Below are positions 24,389-32,557 of a stretch of DNA of 40,478 bases, in pieces. Under the pieces are notes generated by a model. That model was not told the origin of the DNA, did not search any database, and saw nothing but the letters and a program-made list of their open reading frames with translations. A program made the position numbers and the translations under genes. Positions within the stretch are counted from its first letter, which is position 1. Every line of letters starts with the position of its first letter. This DNA is from an uncultured Acetatifactor sp. (GTDB taxonomy: Bacteria > Bacillota > Clostridia > Lachnospirales > Lachnospiraceae). The stretch is from positions 1-40,478 of the forward strand of contig CAJTMX010000036.1 of assembly GCA_910577235.1 (NCBI GenBank), read 5' to 3'.

Positions 24389-24540
24389 GCCCAGGCGGGG
24401 GTATATCCCTGTGGCCGCCCCTGAAACAACGTCGGCGCTTAGTGAGGTCTGCCGAATTTATTCGGCACGAACTTAGCGCCCGCTACGCTTGTTTACGGAG
24501 CGAGAGCGCGGCGGCAACAGGGATATACCCCCACCTGGGC
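24389..24540. repeat. Large composite inverted repeat between glgP and the hydratase
   Basis: Two 30-base arms (24389-24418 and 24511-24540) match at 28 of 30 positions as an inverted repeat around a GGGGGTATATCCCTGT core. The 92-base interior folds again. GGCGCTTAGT/ACTTAGCGCC (24434-24443 and 24471-24480) encloses TGCCGAAT/ATTCGGCA (24450-24457 and 24460-24467). A further CGCT/AGCG pair lies at 24481-24502. It has the form of a structured RNA or a miniature mobile element. It ends 50 bases before the next start codon. Confidence 0.8.
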
Positions 24541-24590
24541 GACACTCCCGCCCCCCTGACACCAACGTCCAAAAAACAGGAGAATCACTT

Positions 24591-26894
24591 ATGGTAAAAC
24601 TAACCCAAAACGGCGTCTACCTCCTCCAAGGCAGCGAGATAATCCCCGACAACGGCCAGGCCCCCGAGGCCCTAAAAGCCAGAACCGGCAGAGACATCTC
24701 CAAAGCGGAGGCCACCCAAAACACTATTGCCTACGGCATCTTAAAGAGCCACAACACCTCCGGCAATATGGAAAAATTAAAGATCAAATTCGACAAACTC
24801 ACCAGCCACGACATCACCTTCGTAGGCATCATCCAGACTGCCAGGGCATCGGGCCTGACCCGGTTCCCGGTACCCTACGTGCTGACCAACTGCCACAATT
24901 CCCTGTGTGCCGTAGGCGGCACCATCAACGAGGACGACCACATGTTCGGCCTGTCCTGTGCCAAGAAATACGGCGGCATCTATGTGCCCCCCCATCAGGC
25001 GGTCATCCATCAGTTTGCCAGAGAGATGCTGGCAGGCGGCGGCAAGATGATCCTGGGTTCCGACTCCCATACCCGCTACGGCGCGCTGGGTACCATGGCC
25101 ATAGGCGAGGGCGGCCCTGAGCTGGTAAAACAGCTCTTGAACCAGACTTATGATATCAACATGCCCGGCGTGGTGGGCGTATATCTGACAGGGGAACCGG
25201 TACAGGGCGTAGGTCCCCAGGACGTGGCGCTGGCCATCATCGGAGCCGTGTTCGCAAACGGTTATGTGAAAAACAAAGTCATGGAGTTCGTAGGCCCCGG
25301 CGTGGCCTCCTTAAGCGCGGATTTCAGAATCGGCGTGGACGTGATGACCACCGAGACCACCTGCCTGTCCTCCATCTGGCAGACGGATGATCAGATCCGG
25401 GAATTCTATGAGATTCACGGCAGAAGTGAAGAGTATGCGGAGCTATCCCCCGGCGAAGTGGCCTATTATGACGGCATGATCACCGTGGACTTATCCAAGG
25501 TGCGTCCCATGATCGCCATGCCCTTCCATCCCAGCAATACCTATACCATCGAGGAGCTATGCACCAACCTCATGGACATTCTGGACGAGACGGAAAAGCG
25601 TGCCCAGGTGAGTTTGGACGGTGCGGCAACGCTGCGATTGAAAGACAAGGTAAAGAACGGAAAATTTCATGTAGACCAGGGTATCATTGCGGGCTGTGCA
25701 GGCGGCGGCTTTGAGAATATCTGCGCCGCGGCAGATATCCTGAAAGGTAAATATATCGGCAGCGACGGCTTTACTCTAAGTGTGTATCCCGCCTCCATGC
25801 CCGTATATATGGAGCTGATCAAAAACGGCTGTGCCGCTACCGTTCTGGAGACCGGCGCGGTGATGAAGACAGCTTTCTGCGGCCCCTGTTTCGGAGCGGG
25901 AGACACCCCGGCCAACAATGCGTTCAGCATTCGTCACTCCACCCGTAACTTCCCCAACAGGGAGGGTTCCAAGCTGCAAAACGGACAGATTTCTTCCGTG
26001 GCGCTGATGGACGCCCGCTCCATAGCGGCTACGGCGGCCAATCAGGGCATCCTGACCCCGGCTACGGAGTTTGACGGAGAGATCGGCAGATACAAGTATC
26101 ATTTTGACAGCAATATCTATGCCAACCGGGTATTTGATTCTCATGGCGTGGCGGACCCGGAGACCGAGATCGTGCTTGGCCCCAATATCAAGGACTGGCC
26201 GGAGATGGGCGCACTGCCCGACAATCTGGTGCTGCGGGTGGTCAGCGAGATTCACGATCCCGTGACAACCACGGATGAATTGATCCCCTCCGGTGAGACC
26301 TCCAGCTACCGATCCAACCCTCTGGGGCTGGCGGAGTTCGCCCTGTCCAGAAAAGACCCCGCCTATGTGGGGAGAGCCAAGGATATCCAGAAGGCGGAGA
26401 AGGCCCGTATGGCCGGGGAACATCCCTGCCAGGCTCACCCGGATGTGAAACCTGTGATGGGGGAGATCAAACAACAGTTCCCGGATGTCAACCATACCAA
26501 CACCGGATTCGGTTCCACAATATTTGCGGTCAAGCCCGGCGACGGCTCCGCCAGAGAGCAGGCGGCCAGCTGCCAGAAAGTGCTGGGAGGCTGGGCCAAC
26601 ATCGCCAATGAGTACGCCACCAAGCGCTACCGCTCCAACCTGATCAACTGGGGTATGCTGCCGTTTTTGATCCGGGAGGGAGATCTGCCGTTTAAGAATC
26701 TGGATTACCTGTTTATTCCCGGCATAAAAGACGCCGTTGAGAATAAAACAGAAGAGATCAAGGCTTATGTGGTCAGAACAGAAGGACAGCAGCCCGAAGG
26801 GCTGCAGGAGTTTACACTGCGCCTGGGCGAGTTGACCGATGAGGAGAGACAGATCATTCTGAAAGGCTGCCTTATAAACTATAATCGAGTGTAA
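24591..26894 (+). CDS. Aconitase-superfamily hydratase (YbhJ-like)
   Basis: A 767-residue protein of the aconitase superfamily, likely carrying a 4Fe-4S cluster and hydrating/dehydrating an organic acid. Typical elements are GSDSHTRYGALGTMAIGEGG near residue 155 and cluster-type cysteines in IAGCAGGGFEN and FCGPCFGAGDTPA. RNFPNREGS and the swivel-domain region GGWANIANEYATKRYRSNLINWGMLPF follow. The order and length resemble E. coli YbhJ, whose substrate is unknown, more than AcnA or LeuCD. ATG 24591 follows CAGGAG by about nine bases; the frame extends further upstream through the composite repeat and should not be counted as coding. Its stop codon abuts the 119-base tandem repeat. Confidence 0.85.
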   Translation: MVKLTQNGVYLLQGSEIIPDNGQAPEALKARTGRDISKAEATQNTIAYGILKSHNTSGNMEKLKIKFDKLTSHDITFVGIIQTARASGLTRFPVPYVLTNCHNSLCAVGGTINEDDHMFGLSCAKKYGGIYVPPHQAVIHQFAREMLAGGGKMILGSDSHTRYGALGTMAIGEGGPELVKQLLNQTYDINMPGVVGVYLTGEPVQGVGPQDVALAIIGAVFANGYVKNKVMEFVGPGVASLSADFRIGVDVMTTETTCLSSIWQTDDQIREFYEIHGRSEEYAELSPGEVAYYDGMITVDLSKVRPMIAMPFHPSNTYTIEELCTNLMDILDETEKRAQVSLDGAATLRLKDKVKNGKFHVDQGIIAGCAGGGFENICAAADILKGKYIGSDGFTLSVYPASMPVYMELIKNGCAATVLETGAVMKTAFCGPCFGAGDTPANNAFSIRHSTRNFPNREGSKLQNGQISSVALMDARSIAATAANQGILTPATEFDGEIGRYKYHFDSNIYANRVFDSHGVADPETEIVLGPNIKDWPEMGALPDNLVLRVVSEIHDPVTTTDELIPSGETSSYRSNPLGLAEFALSRKDPAYVGRAKDIQKAEKARMAGEHPCQAHPDVKPVMGEIKQQFPDVNHTNTGFGSTIFAVKPGDGSAREQAASCQKVLGGWANIANEYATKRYRSNLINWGMLPFLIREGDLPFKNLDYLFIPGIKDAVENKTEEIKAYVVRTEGQQPEGLQEFTLRLGELTDEERQIILKGCLINYNRV

Positions 26895-27142
26895 TATGCG
26901 GTACACAGGTTCCAGGGAACCGAAAGCAGCATATCCCCGGAAGGCGCACTGATCAATATACGGACGCAGAAGGCGGCCGGATGTTGATCACCAAACCGTG
27001 TGCATGAAGGGGATATGCGGTACGCAGGTTCCAGGGAACCGAAAACAGCATATCCCCGGAAGGCGCACTGATCAATATACGGACGCAGAAGGCGGCCGGA
27101 TGTTGATCACCAAACCGTGTGCATGAAGGGGATATGCGGTAC
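26894..27142 (+). repeat. Tandem 119-bp structured repeat (family 1) before sseB
   Basis: Two copies (26894-27012 and 27013-27131) differ at two visible positions, and a third begins at 27132. Each copy contains a GGTTCC/GGAACC hairpin, an inverted GCATATCCCC to GGGGATATGC pair, an outer GCGCAC/GTGTGC stem (26944-26949, 26998-27003) and an inner TGATCAA/TTGATCA stem (26950-26956, 26984-26990). The array begins on the last base of the hydratase stop codon and ends at the sseB ribosome binding site. The motif order matches the element at 6567-6702. Confidence 0.9.
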
Positions 27143-27159
27143 TATAATAGGAGGAACAA

Positions 27160-27627
27160 ATGGAAAAGCCGAAAGCAATTAACAATCCAATGCTGGTGGG
27201 AGCCATGGAACTGCTCAAATCGGACAATTCCGCCAAGCACAGGGACTTTTTTCTGCAGGAACTGCTGAAAGCGCATCTGCTCACTCCGGCTATGGTAACC
27301 CCCAAGCCGGAGAAAGACGAAAACGGCGCGCTGAAGATGCTGCCGGATTCCCAGATTCAGGTCCCCATGCTCAGCACCCGGGAAGGGGTGCGGTATTTCA
27401 TGGCTTTTACGGATATACAGGAGATGAAGAAATGGGTAAAAAGCCTGGAGGAGGGACAGCAGATCTTTGTCTTTGGATTTCAGGATTTTGCCACCATGGT
27501 GAAGAGGGCGGACAGCCAATGTGACGGGTTTGCCATCAATCCCGGCGGAGCCAATATCAGAATCACCCGCAACATGATCGACACGATACAGGAGGCTCTG
27601 GCGGGCGGAAATCAGTCCCGGGATTAA
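27160..27627 (+). CDS. SseB N-terminal-domain protein
   Basis: A 155-residue soluble protein with an SseB-type fold: an N-terminal helical region, then PMLSTREGVRYFMAFTDIQEMKKW, characteristic of the domain, and a closing GFAINPGGANIRITRNM segment. SseB-domain proteins are widespread and poorly understood; some act as secretion chaperones or regulators. AGGAGG lies five bases before the ATG. It begins a run of three genes with the response regulator (20 bases downstream) and the hybrid kinase, which suggests a link to that signalling unit. No catalytic residue is proposed. Confidence 0.8.
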   Translation: MEKPKAINNPMLVGAMELLKSDNSAKHRDFFLQELLKAHLLTPAMVTPKPEKDENGALKMLPDSQIQVPMLSTREGVRYFMAFTDIQEMKKWVKSLEEGQQIFVFGFQDFATMVKRADSQCDGFAINPGGANIRITRNMIDTIQEALAGGNQSRD

Positions 27628-27647
27628 TTGTAGGAAAGGGGATAAAT

Positions 27648-28448
27648 ATGGATGAGATGAAATACGTCGTCCTGTTGACGGGAAACAACAGGATGGCAAT
27701 CAATGAATTTTTTACCTATATGGACCTCAATCTGGAGTGTATCAATACTTCGTGCCGATATAACGATATAATGAACCATCTGAAATATATAACTCCCGAT
27801 GTGTTCGTATACTGTCTGTATGGAGAGTCGCCGGACGATATCAAGCGTTTCGTAAATGTGGAGCGCAAACTTACGGAGATGGGGATTCCCATCATCGTCG
27901 TGGGAAACCGGGACGAGTGCGAGCAGTTTACCAAGGTTGCCCCTTTGATAGAGGCCACATTTTTTTTGCGCCCCATTTCGGCTCAGAAACTGGAGCGGTC
28001 CATTGTGGAGATGCTGGAGTCACAAAAGCCCAGAGAGAGCGGGGAAACGGCTGAAAAATCCGCCGCCGAATCCCCTGCGGCACCGGCGAGAAAACATATT
28101 TTGATCGTGGATGACGACAGCAGTGTCTTAAAGCTGCTCAAGGGTTATCTTGCGGAGCGTTATGATGTGGCCACAGCCATCAACGGTAAAGTGGCGATGA
28201 AATTCCTGGAGACCAAGAGGACGGACATGGTACTGCTCGACTATGAGATGCCGGAGGAGAACGGGGCGGCGGTGCTGGGTAAGATCCGGGACGGCGACCG
28301 CACAAAACATCTTCCCGTGGTCTTTTTGACCGGACTGACCGAGCGCGGCAAGATACAGGAACTGCTGGCGCTGAAAATACAGGGTTATCTTATAAAACCC
28401 ATTGATATGGAGAAACTTTCTTCCACCATCAAGGGTGTTTTGGGTTAA
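27648..28448 (+). CDS. Response regulator with a pseudo-receiver and a true receiver domain
   Basis: A 266-residue protein with two receiver-like halves and no DNA-binding output domain. Residues 1-125 have the receiver layout (strand-helix alternation, IPIIVVGN, FFLRPISAQKL), but the phospho-acceptor Asp position reads VFVYCLYGES, so this half looks inactive. After a low-complexity linker rich in Glu, Ala and Pro, residues 147-266 form a normal receiver (ILIVDDDS, Asp in MVLLDYEMPEENG, VVFLTGLT, YLIKPIDME). It is a stand-alone signalling adapter, probably phosphorylated by or through the downstream hybrid kinase, whose start lies 24 bases beyond its stop. Confidence 0.85.
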   Translation: MDEMKYVVLLTGNNRMAINEFFTYMDLNLECINTSCRYNDIMNHLKYITPDVFVYCLYGESPDDIKRFVNVERKLTEMGIPIIVVGNRDECEQFTKVAPLIEATFFLRPISAQKLERSIVEMLESQKPRESGETAEKSAAESPAAPARKHILIVDDDSSVLKLLKGYLAERYDVATAINGKVAMKFLETKRTDMVLLDYEMPEENGAAVLGKIRDGDRTKHLPVVFLTGLTERGKIQELLALKIQGYLIKPIDMEKLSSTIKGVLG

Positions 28449-28471
28449 TGCAGATATACAGGGGGAGCGGT

Positions 28472-31186
28472 ATGGATACGATTAACGCAGAGCAGGACAC
28501 GGAAAACCTGAACCTCACAGACCTGATCGATCTGGAAACCCTGCGCCTGATACAGGAATCTTTTTCAAGTATGACGGGCATTGCCTCTCTGATTACGGAC
28601 AAAAACGGCATTGCCCTGACGGAGGGTTCCCACTATTCGGAATTTTGCGCCGACTATGTGCGCGCCACTAAAAAGGGCCGGAAAAAGTGTGAGCAATGTA
28701 ACCGTGACGGAGCCGAAAACACCGGAAAGGGCGGCCCCTGTACTTACCACTGCCATGCGGGTCTGATGGATTTTGCCGTGCCCATTCAGGTTTCCGGTCA
28801 TAAGATAGGGTGTTTTATCGGCGGGCAGGTACTGACCCAGCCGCCGGATGAAGAGAAGATACGGCAGGTGGCCGCCGATATCGACGCGGACCCCGACCAG
28901 CTTATAAGGGCAGTCCGCAAGGTGAGTATTCTCGAGGAGGAGGACGTCAAGAACAAGATCACCGCGCTGTCTAACATTGCAAATGTTCTATCGGATATGG
29001 CCTACAACAGGCATCAGTTGAACATGAAAAACGCGGAGCTTATGAGATCCTCCAACATGAAATCCGACTTTCTTGCCAACATGAGCCATGAGATCCGTAC
29101 GCCCATGAACGCTATCATCGGTATGGCGGAAATGACGCTGCGGGAGGAACTTCCCCCTCTGGCAAAGGAATATGTGGGACAGATCAAATCATCCGGTCAG
29201 ACACTGCTCACGATCATCAATGATATTCTTGACTTTTCCAAGATAGAATCCGGCATGATGACCATCAGTGAAGTGGAATATGAGCCCATGTCTGTGGTAA
29301 ATGATGTTGCGAATATCGTTATGACCCGAATCGGCGGTAAGGAGTTGGAACTCACGGTGGATGTGGACCCCAGGCTGCCCCATAAGCTGTACGGCGACAA
29401 TATCCGTATCAAGCAGATCATGATAAATCTGGCGAATAACGCCATAAAGTTTACAACCATGGGAAACGTTCATCTACAGGTCGCTTTCCGAAGGATCAAA
29501 AGAGACATGCTGGTTCTTCAGGTTGCGGTTTCCGATACCGGAAGCGGCATTAAAGAGAGCGATATGGATAAGCTCTTCAAATCCTTTCAGCAGCTTGACA
29601 GCAAGCGGAACCGCAATATTGAGGGAGCCGGTCTGGGGCTTGCCATCTGTAAGCAGCTTGTATCTCTCATGAACGGCGAGATAAAGGTAGAGAGCGAGTA
29701 CGGTAAGGGTAGTACCTTTTCGTTTGAGATCCCACAGCGGATAGTGGACAGCGCTCCTTCCGTCAGTCGGATGGAGGAAAAAGTGCTGGCGGCAGGGTTA
29801 TTGTCGGGGGACTACGCCGCCATGCAGATCGAGACAGATATGCAGCGGCTTGGGGTAGATTACCGGGGGCTTGCCTCGGAGAGAGATCTGGAGCGGTTGA
29901 GAAAACGGAAGATCAAATACCTGTTTATAGAGCAGCCGCTGATGACAGACCAGATACAGGCTTTCCTGAGATCCAATTCCGATATTCTGGGCGTGGTGCT
30001 GGCGGACTATCAGGAGCTGCACCGCTACAATCTGGACAATGTCCTGGTGGTCAAAAAACCGCTGTATGTTTTGAGCCTTGCCAATATCCTTCAGGGGAAT
30101 AAGGCGGATATGAGCTATAACCGTCTGGACGCGGAGGACTTTAGCTTTATCGCTCCGGATGCGGAAATACTTATCGTGGACGACAATCCCATCAATCTCA
30201 TGGTGGCCAAGGGACTGCTGAGTCCCATGAATATGCGGATCGATTCGGCCCCAAGCGGCAGGGAGGCAATCTTCAAAGTCACAGGTAAAAAATATGACCT
30301 TATCTTTATGGATCACATGATGCCTGAGATGGACGGCGTTGAAACCACCCGCGTGATCAGGCAGACGCTGGGAGAGAACGGTCAGGTGCCCATCCTTGCC
30401 CTAACGGCAAACGTTATGGAGGGTACCAGAGAAATGTTCATCAGCGAAGGGATGAACGACCTGGTGATCAAACCCATCGAGATTAAAGACATCGTATCCA
30501 AGCTGCGCAGATGGCTGCCGCCGGAGAAGATACACAAAAAACAGCACGGGGACAAAAAGACGGAAACCAAGGTCAAAAGCGAGATGTCCGCCCAGGCTAC
30601 GAATATCTCTATCGATGGTCTGGATGTACAGAAGGCCATGGGATTTCTGGGCAACGAAGAGCTGTTTTGGGCCGTTCTCAAAGAGTATTACCGGGTTATT
30701 GATAAGAAACATGCGCTGATCAGACAATATGAACAGGCAGAAAAATGGCATGAGTACACCATAGAGGTCCATGCTCTAAAAAGCGCCTCGCGCCAGATCG
30801 GCGCCTTTGAACTCGCGGAGACCGCAGAGCAGATGGAGGCCGCCGGAAATGCCCGCAACGGGGAACTGATACACAAGATAACTCCGGGAATGCTGGCTGA
30901 GTACATGTTTTATAAGGACATTCTGGCACCGTATTTTACTCGGGAAGACCAAGAGAACGAGAATAAGCAGATCTACAGCGGAGAACTGACTACTCTGTTT
31001 GCCCGGATGCGGGATGCGCTGGAAAATCTGGATATGGACGCCATGGAGGAGAACATACGGAGTATGGACCAATACTCCTACGGAAAGATTCAGGATGAAT
31101 TCTTCGAGAAATTGAAAAACGCTGTGGACGATATGGACACGGAGAGATGTGAGGAGATACTTGACGCATGGGAAGCGAGCCTGTAA
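28472..31186 (+). CDS. PocR-domain hybrid sensor histidine kinase
   Basis: A 904-residue cytoplasmic hybrid kinase without membrane segments. Order: PocR sensory domain (about 15-165) with a cysteine set KCEQCN and CTYHCHAG; HisKA with His near 206 in NMSHEIRTPMNAIIG; HATPase (N box MINLANNAIKF, G box GAGLGLAICKQL). A degenerate receiver-like region (about 430-560) follows. The true receiver has Asp near 613 in LIFMDHMMPEMDG. The C-terminal HPt domain has its His near 765 in VHALKSASRQIGAF. Such a layout supports an internal phosphorelay. PocR domains bind small ligands such as propanediol or other hydrocarbon derivatives; the ligand here is unknown. ATG 28472 has AGGGGGAG upstream; the earlier ATG 28448 overlaps the previous stop without a site. 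Confidence 0.88.
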   Translation: MDTINAEQDTENLNLTDLIDLETLRLIQESFSSMTGIASLITDKNGIALTEGSHYSEFCADYVRATKKGRKKCEQCNRDGAENTGKGGPCTYHCHAGLMDFAVPIQVSGHKIGCFIGGQVLTQPPDEEKIRQVAADIDADPDQLIRAVRKVSILEEEDVKNKITALSNIANVLSDMAYNRHQLNMKNAELMRSSNMKSDFLANMSHEIRTPMNAIIGMAEMTLREELPPLAKEYVGQIKSSGQTLLTIINDILDFSKIESGMMTISEVEYEPMSVVNDVANIVMTRIGGKELELTVDVDPRLPHKLYGDNIRIKQIMINLANNAIKFTTMGNVHLQVAFRRIKRDMLVLQVAVSDTGSGIKESDMDKLFKSFQQLDSKRNRNIEGAGLGLAICKQLVSLMNGEIKVESEYGKGSTFSFEIPQRIVDSAPSVSRMEEKVLAAGLLSGDYAAMQIETDMQRLGVDYRGLASERDLERLRKRKIKYLFIEQPLMTDQIQAFLRSNSDILGVVLADYQELHRYNLDNVLVVKKPLYVLSLANILQGNKADMSYNRLDAEDFSFIAPDAEILIVDDNPINLMVAKGLLSPMNMRIDSAPSGREAIFKVTGKKYDLIFMDHMMPEMDGVETTRVIRQTLGENGQVPILALTANVMEGTREMFISEGMNDLVIKPIEIKDIVSKLRRWLPPEKIHKKQHGDKKTETKVKSEMSAQATNISIDGLDVQKAMGFLGNEELFWAVLKEYYRVIDKKHALIRQYEQAEKWHEYTIEVHALKSASRQIGAFELAETAEQMEAAGNARNGELIHKITPGMLAEYMFYKDILAPYFTREDQENENKQIYSGELTTLFARMRDALENLDMDAMEENIRSMDQYSYGKIQDEFFEKLKNAVDDMDTERCEEILDAWEASL

Positions 31187-31207
31187 AAGGCCGTTTCCCT
31201 TTTTTCT
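31170..31207 (+). terminator. Terminator overlapping the 3' end of the hybrid kinase gene
   Basis: GGGAA (31170-31174) and AGCCT pair with AGGC and TTTCCC (31188-31199) around the stop codon, and six T residues follow. The stem has internal mismatches, so efficiency is uncertain. Confidence 0.55.
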
Positions 31208-31329
31208 GTTTTTGAACACCTGCCGTATAATTTGTTTTTTTGGGGTAAGAATATCCAATAGAGTAAGCAAAGCGATTCTCAAAATGACAATAAAGGTAAA
31301 AAGTCCGCGTCTGCGGACGGGAGGTGTTC

Positions 31330-32403
31330 ATGCGAAATAACAGAAAACAGAATATCAAAAAAGAGCGAATCATTATGATCGCGTCCTCTGCTTTTGTGAT
31401 GGCTGCCCTGACCATGACAGGAGTATATATGAAGGAGAACAGTACACAAAATCAGGACAACGGATACAGCATTGATTTCACCGAGATTGAGAGCCAGGCG
31501 GATGACAAACCTCAGGACATCGGCGGCCAGGGGCAGAACACCCGGACGCCCGGGTCTATTCCCCACAACGCCACCACAGTACAGGAGTTCCCGGAGGATG
31601 ATCTGGACTACCTGCCCATGGAGGAGGCCGGTTCATCCATGATTCAGATTCCCGGTCTGACGGACGGTATAAAATCTGAGGCGGACGTGACCAGCGATGA
31701 ACAGCTGGCGATGCTGGAGGAGCAAAAAGCGGAGGAAGGCCAGACGCAGGAGCGCGATGAAAAGCCACAGGAGAGCAGTCAGCCGGAGAGCGGAGCGGCC
31801 ACGGCAGACCCGGTTATGGAACAGCCCCTTCTTCCAGAGCAGCCGATCATGGAGGGGCAGCCAGTCATGGAAGGGCAGCCAGTCATGGAAGGGCAGCCAG
31901 TCATGGAAGGACAGCCAGTCATGGAAGGACAGCCGGTTATGGAGGAACAGCCTGCCTGGGATATGCAGCCTGAGACCAGAGTTCTGGGATTCTCCGCTGA
32001 TCAGGGACTGGTGCGTCCCGTGGCGGGAGACGTGTTGATCCCTTACAGCATGGACCGGACCGTGTATTTCACCACATTGGATCAGTATAAATGTAATCCC
32101 GCTACCATGTACCGGGTGGAGGAAGGAACACAGGTCATGGCCTGCGCCGAGGCGCGGGTGGCATCGGTCTTCAGCAATGAAGAAATAGGGCAGGCGGTAA
32201 CACTGGATCTGGGCAACGGATATCAGGTGGTATACGGCCAGCTGCAGTCGCTGAATGTATCCGAGGGAGATTATGTGAATCCCGGGCAGGTCATCGCCAC
32301 GGTGGCGGCTCCCACCATCTACTACAGCCTGGAAGGCAGCAACCTCTATTTCCTGCTGGAACAGGACGGAGCGGCGCTTGACCCCCAGAACATGTATTTT
32401 TAA
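31330..32403 (+). CDS. Membrane-anchored degenerate M23/LytM-domain protein
   Basis: A 357-residue protein with a short cytoplasmic head, one membrane segment (about 12-32) and an acidic, Gln/Pro-rich extracytoplasmic stalk. Six copies of a QPVMEG-type hexapeptide are followed by a C-terminal M23/LytM-like domain (about 220-357). The fold signature GNGYQVVYGQLQSLNVSEGDYVNPGQVI is recognisable (shown here for its key residues GNGY, YGQL, GD and GQ). The metal residues are missing: the usual YxHL reads YGQL, and the final HxH strand reads NLYFLLE. It is thus probably a non-catalytic, SpoIIQ-like scaffold. ATG 31330 follows GGGAGG; GTG 31324 overlaps that site. Confidence 0.8.
   Translation: MRNNRKQNIKKERIIMIASSAFVMAALTMTGVYMKENSTQNQDNGYSIDFTEIESQADDKPQDIGGQGQNTRTPGSIPHNATTVQEFPEDDLDYLPMEEAGSSMIQIPGLTDGIKSEADVTSDEQLAMLEEQKAEEGQTQERDEKPQESSQPESGAATADPVMEQPLLPEQPIMEGQPVMEGQPVMEGQPVMEGQPVMEGQPVMEEQPAWDMQPETRVLGFSADQGLVRPVAGDVLIPYSMDRTVYFTTLDQYKCNPATMYRVEEGTQVMACAEARVASVFSNEEIGQAVTLDLGNGYQVVYGQLQSLNVSEGDYVNPGQVIATVAAPTIYYSLEGSNLYFLLEQDGAALDPQNMYF
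31840..31947 (+). repeat. Six in-frame 18-bp repeats within the LytM-like gene
   Basis: Six units of 18 bases (for example CAGCCAGTCATGGAAGGG) encode QP(I/V)MEG hexapeptides without changing the frame. The inner copies are nearly identical and the outer ones diverge, which is the usual mark of slippage expansion from the middle. Copy number is likely to vary between strains. Confidence 0.9.
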
Positions 32404-32418
32404 TTACAGTTATTTGAA

Positions 32419-32509
32419 GGCATGTTTCGGATAGCATATCTATTCATGTCAGGGCACCCTGAAGTGGCCTGACATGGATCGCAGGGCCGTGTGCCGTCCG
32501 GAACATGCC
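32419..32509 (+). repeat. Nested palindromic element (family 2) before the amidohydrolase
   Basis: The outer arms GGCATGTTTCGGA (32419-32431) and TCCGGAACATGCC (32497-32509) pair over 13 bases with one G-T. The inner arms CATGTCAGG (32445-32453) and CCTGACATG (32468-32476) pair perfectly. The inner motif and its flank match the element before ileS, while the outer stems differ in sequence. Confidence 0.75.
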
Positions 32510-32557
32510 GGATTCTAAATGTTATAGAACCAAACAGAATTCGGGTTAAGAAAGGAC

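Noticed and set aside
25776..26906. A 376-codon antisense frame under the hydratase gene
   Set aside because: It is a composition shadow of the aconitase-like gene and has no recognisable motif.
26894..27142. Tandem 119-bp repeats as a plasmid-like iteron or origin
   Set aside because: Only two full copies exist, no replication gene is nearby, and the structure matches a dispersed intergenic element seen elsewhere in the window.
27143..27148. TATAAT just before sseB as a promoter
   Set aside because: It directly adjoins the AGGAGG ribosome binding site. Transcription from it would begin at or after that site, so it cannot serve this gene.
31840..31947. Short regular repeats that could suggest a CRISPR array
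   Set aside because: The units are contiguous 18-mers with no spacers and encode an in-frame hexapeptide.
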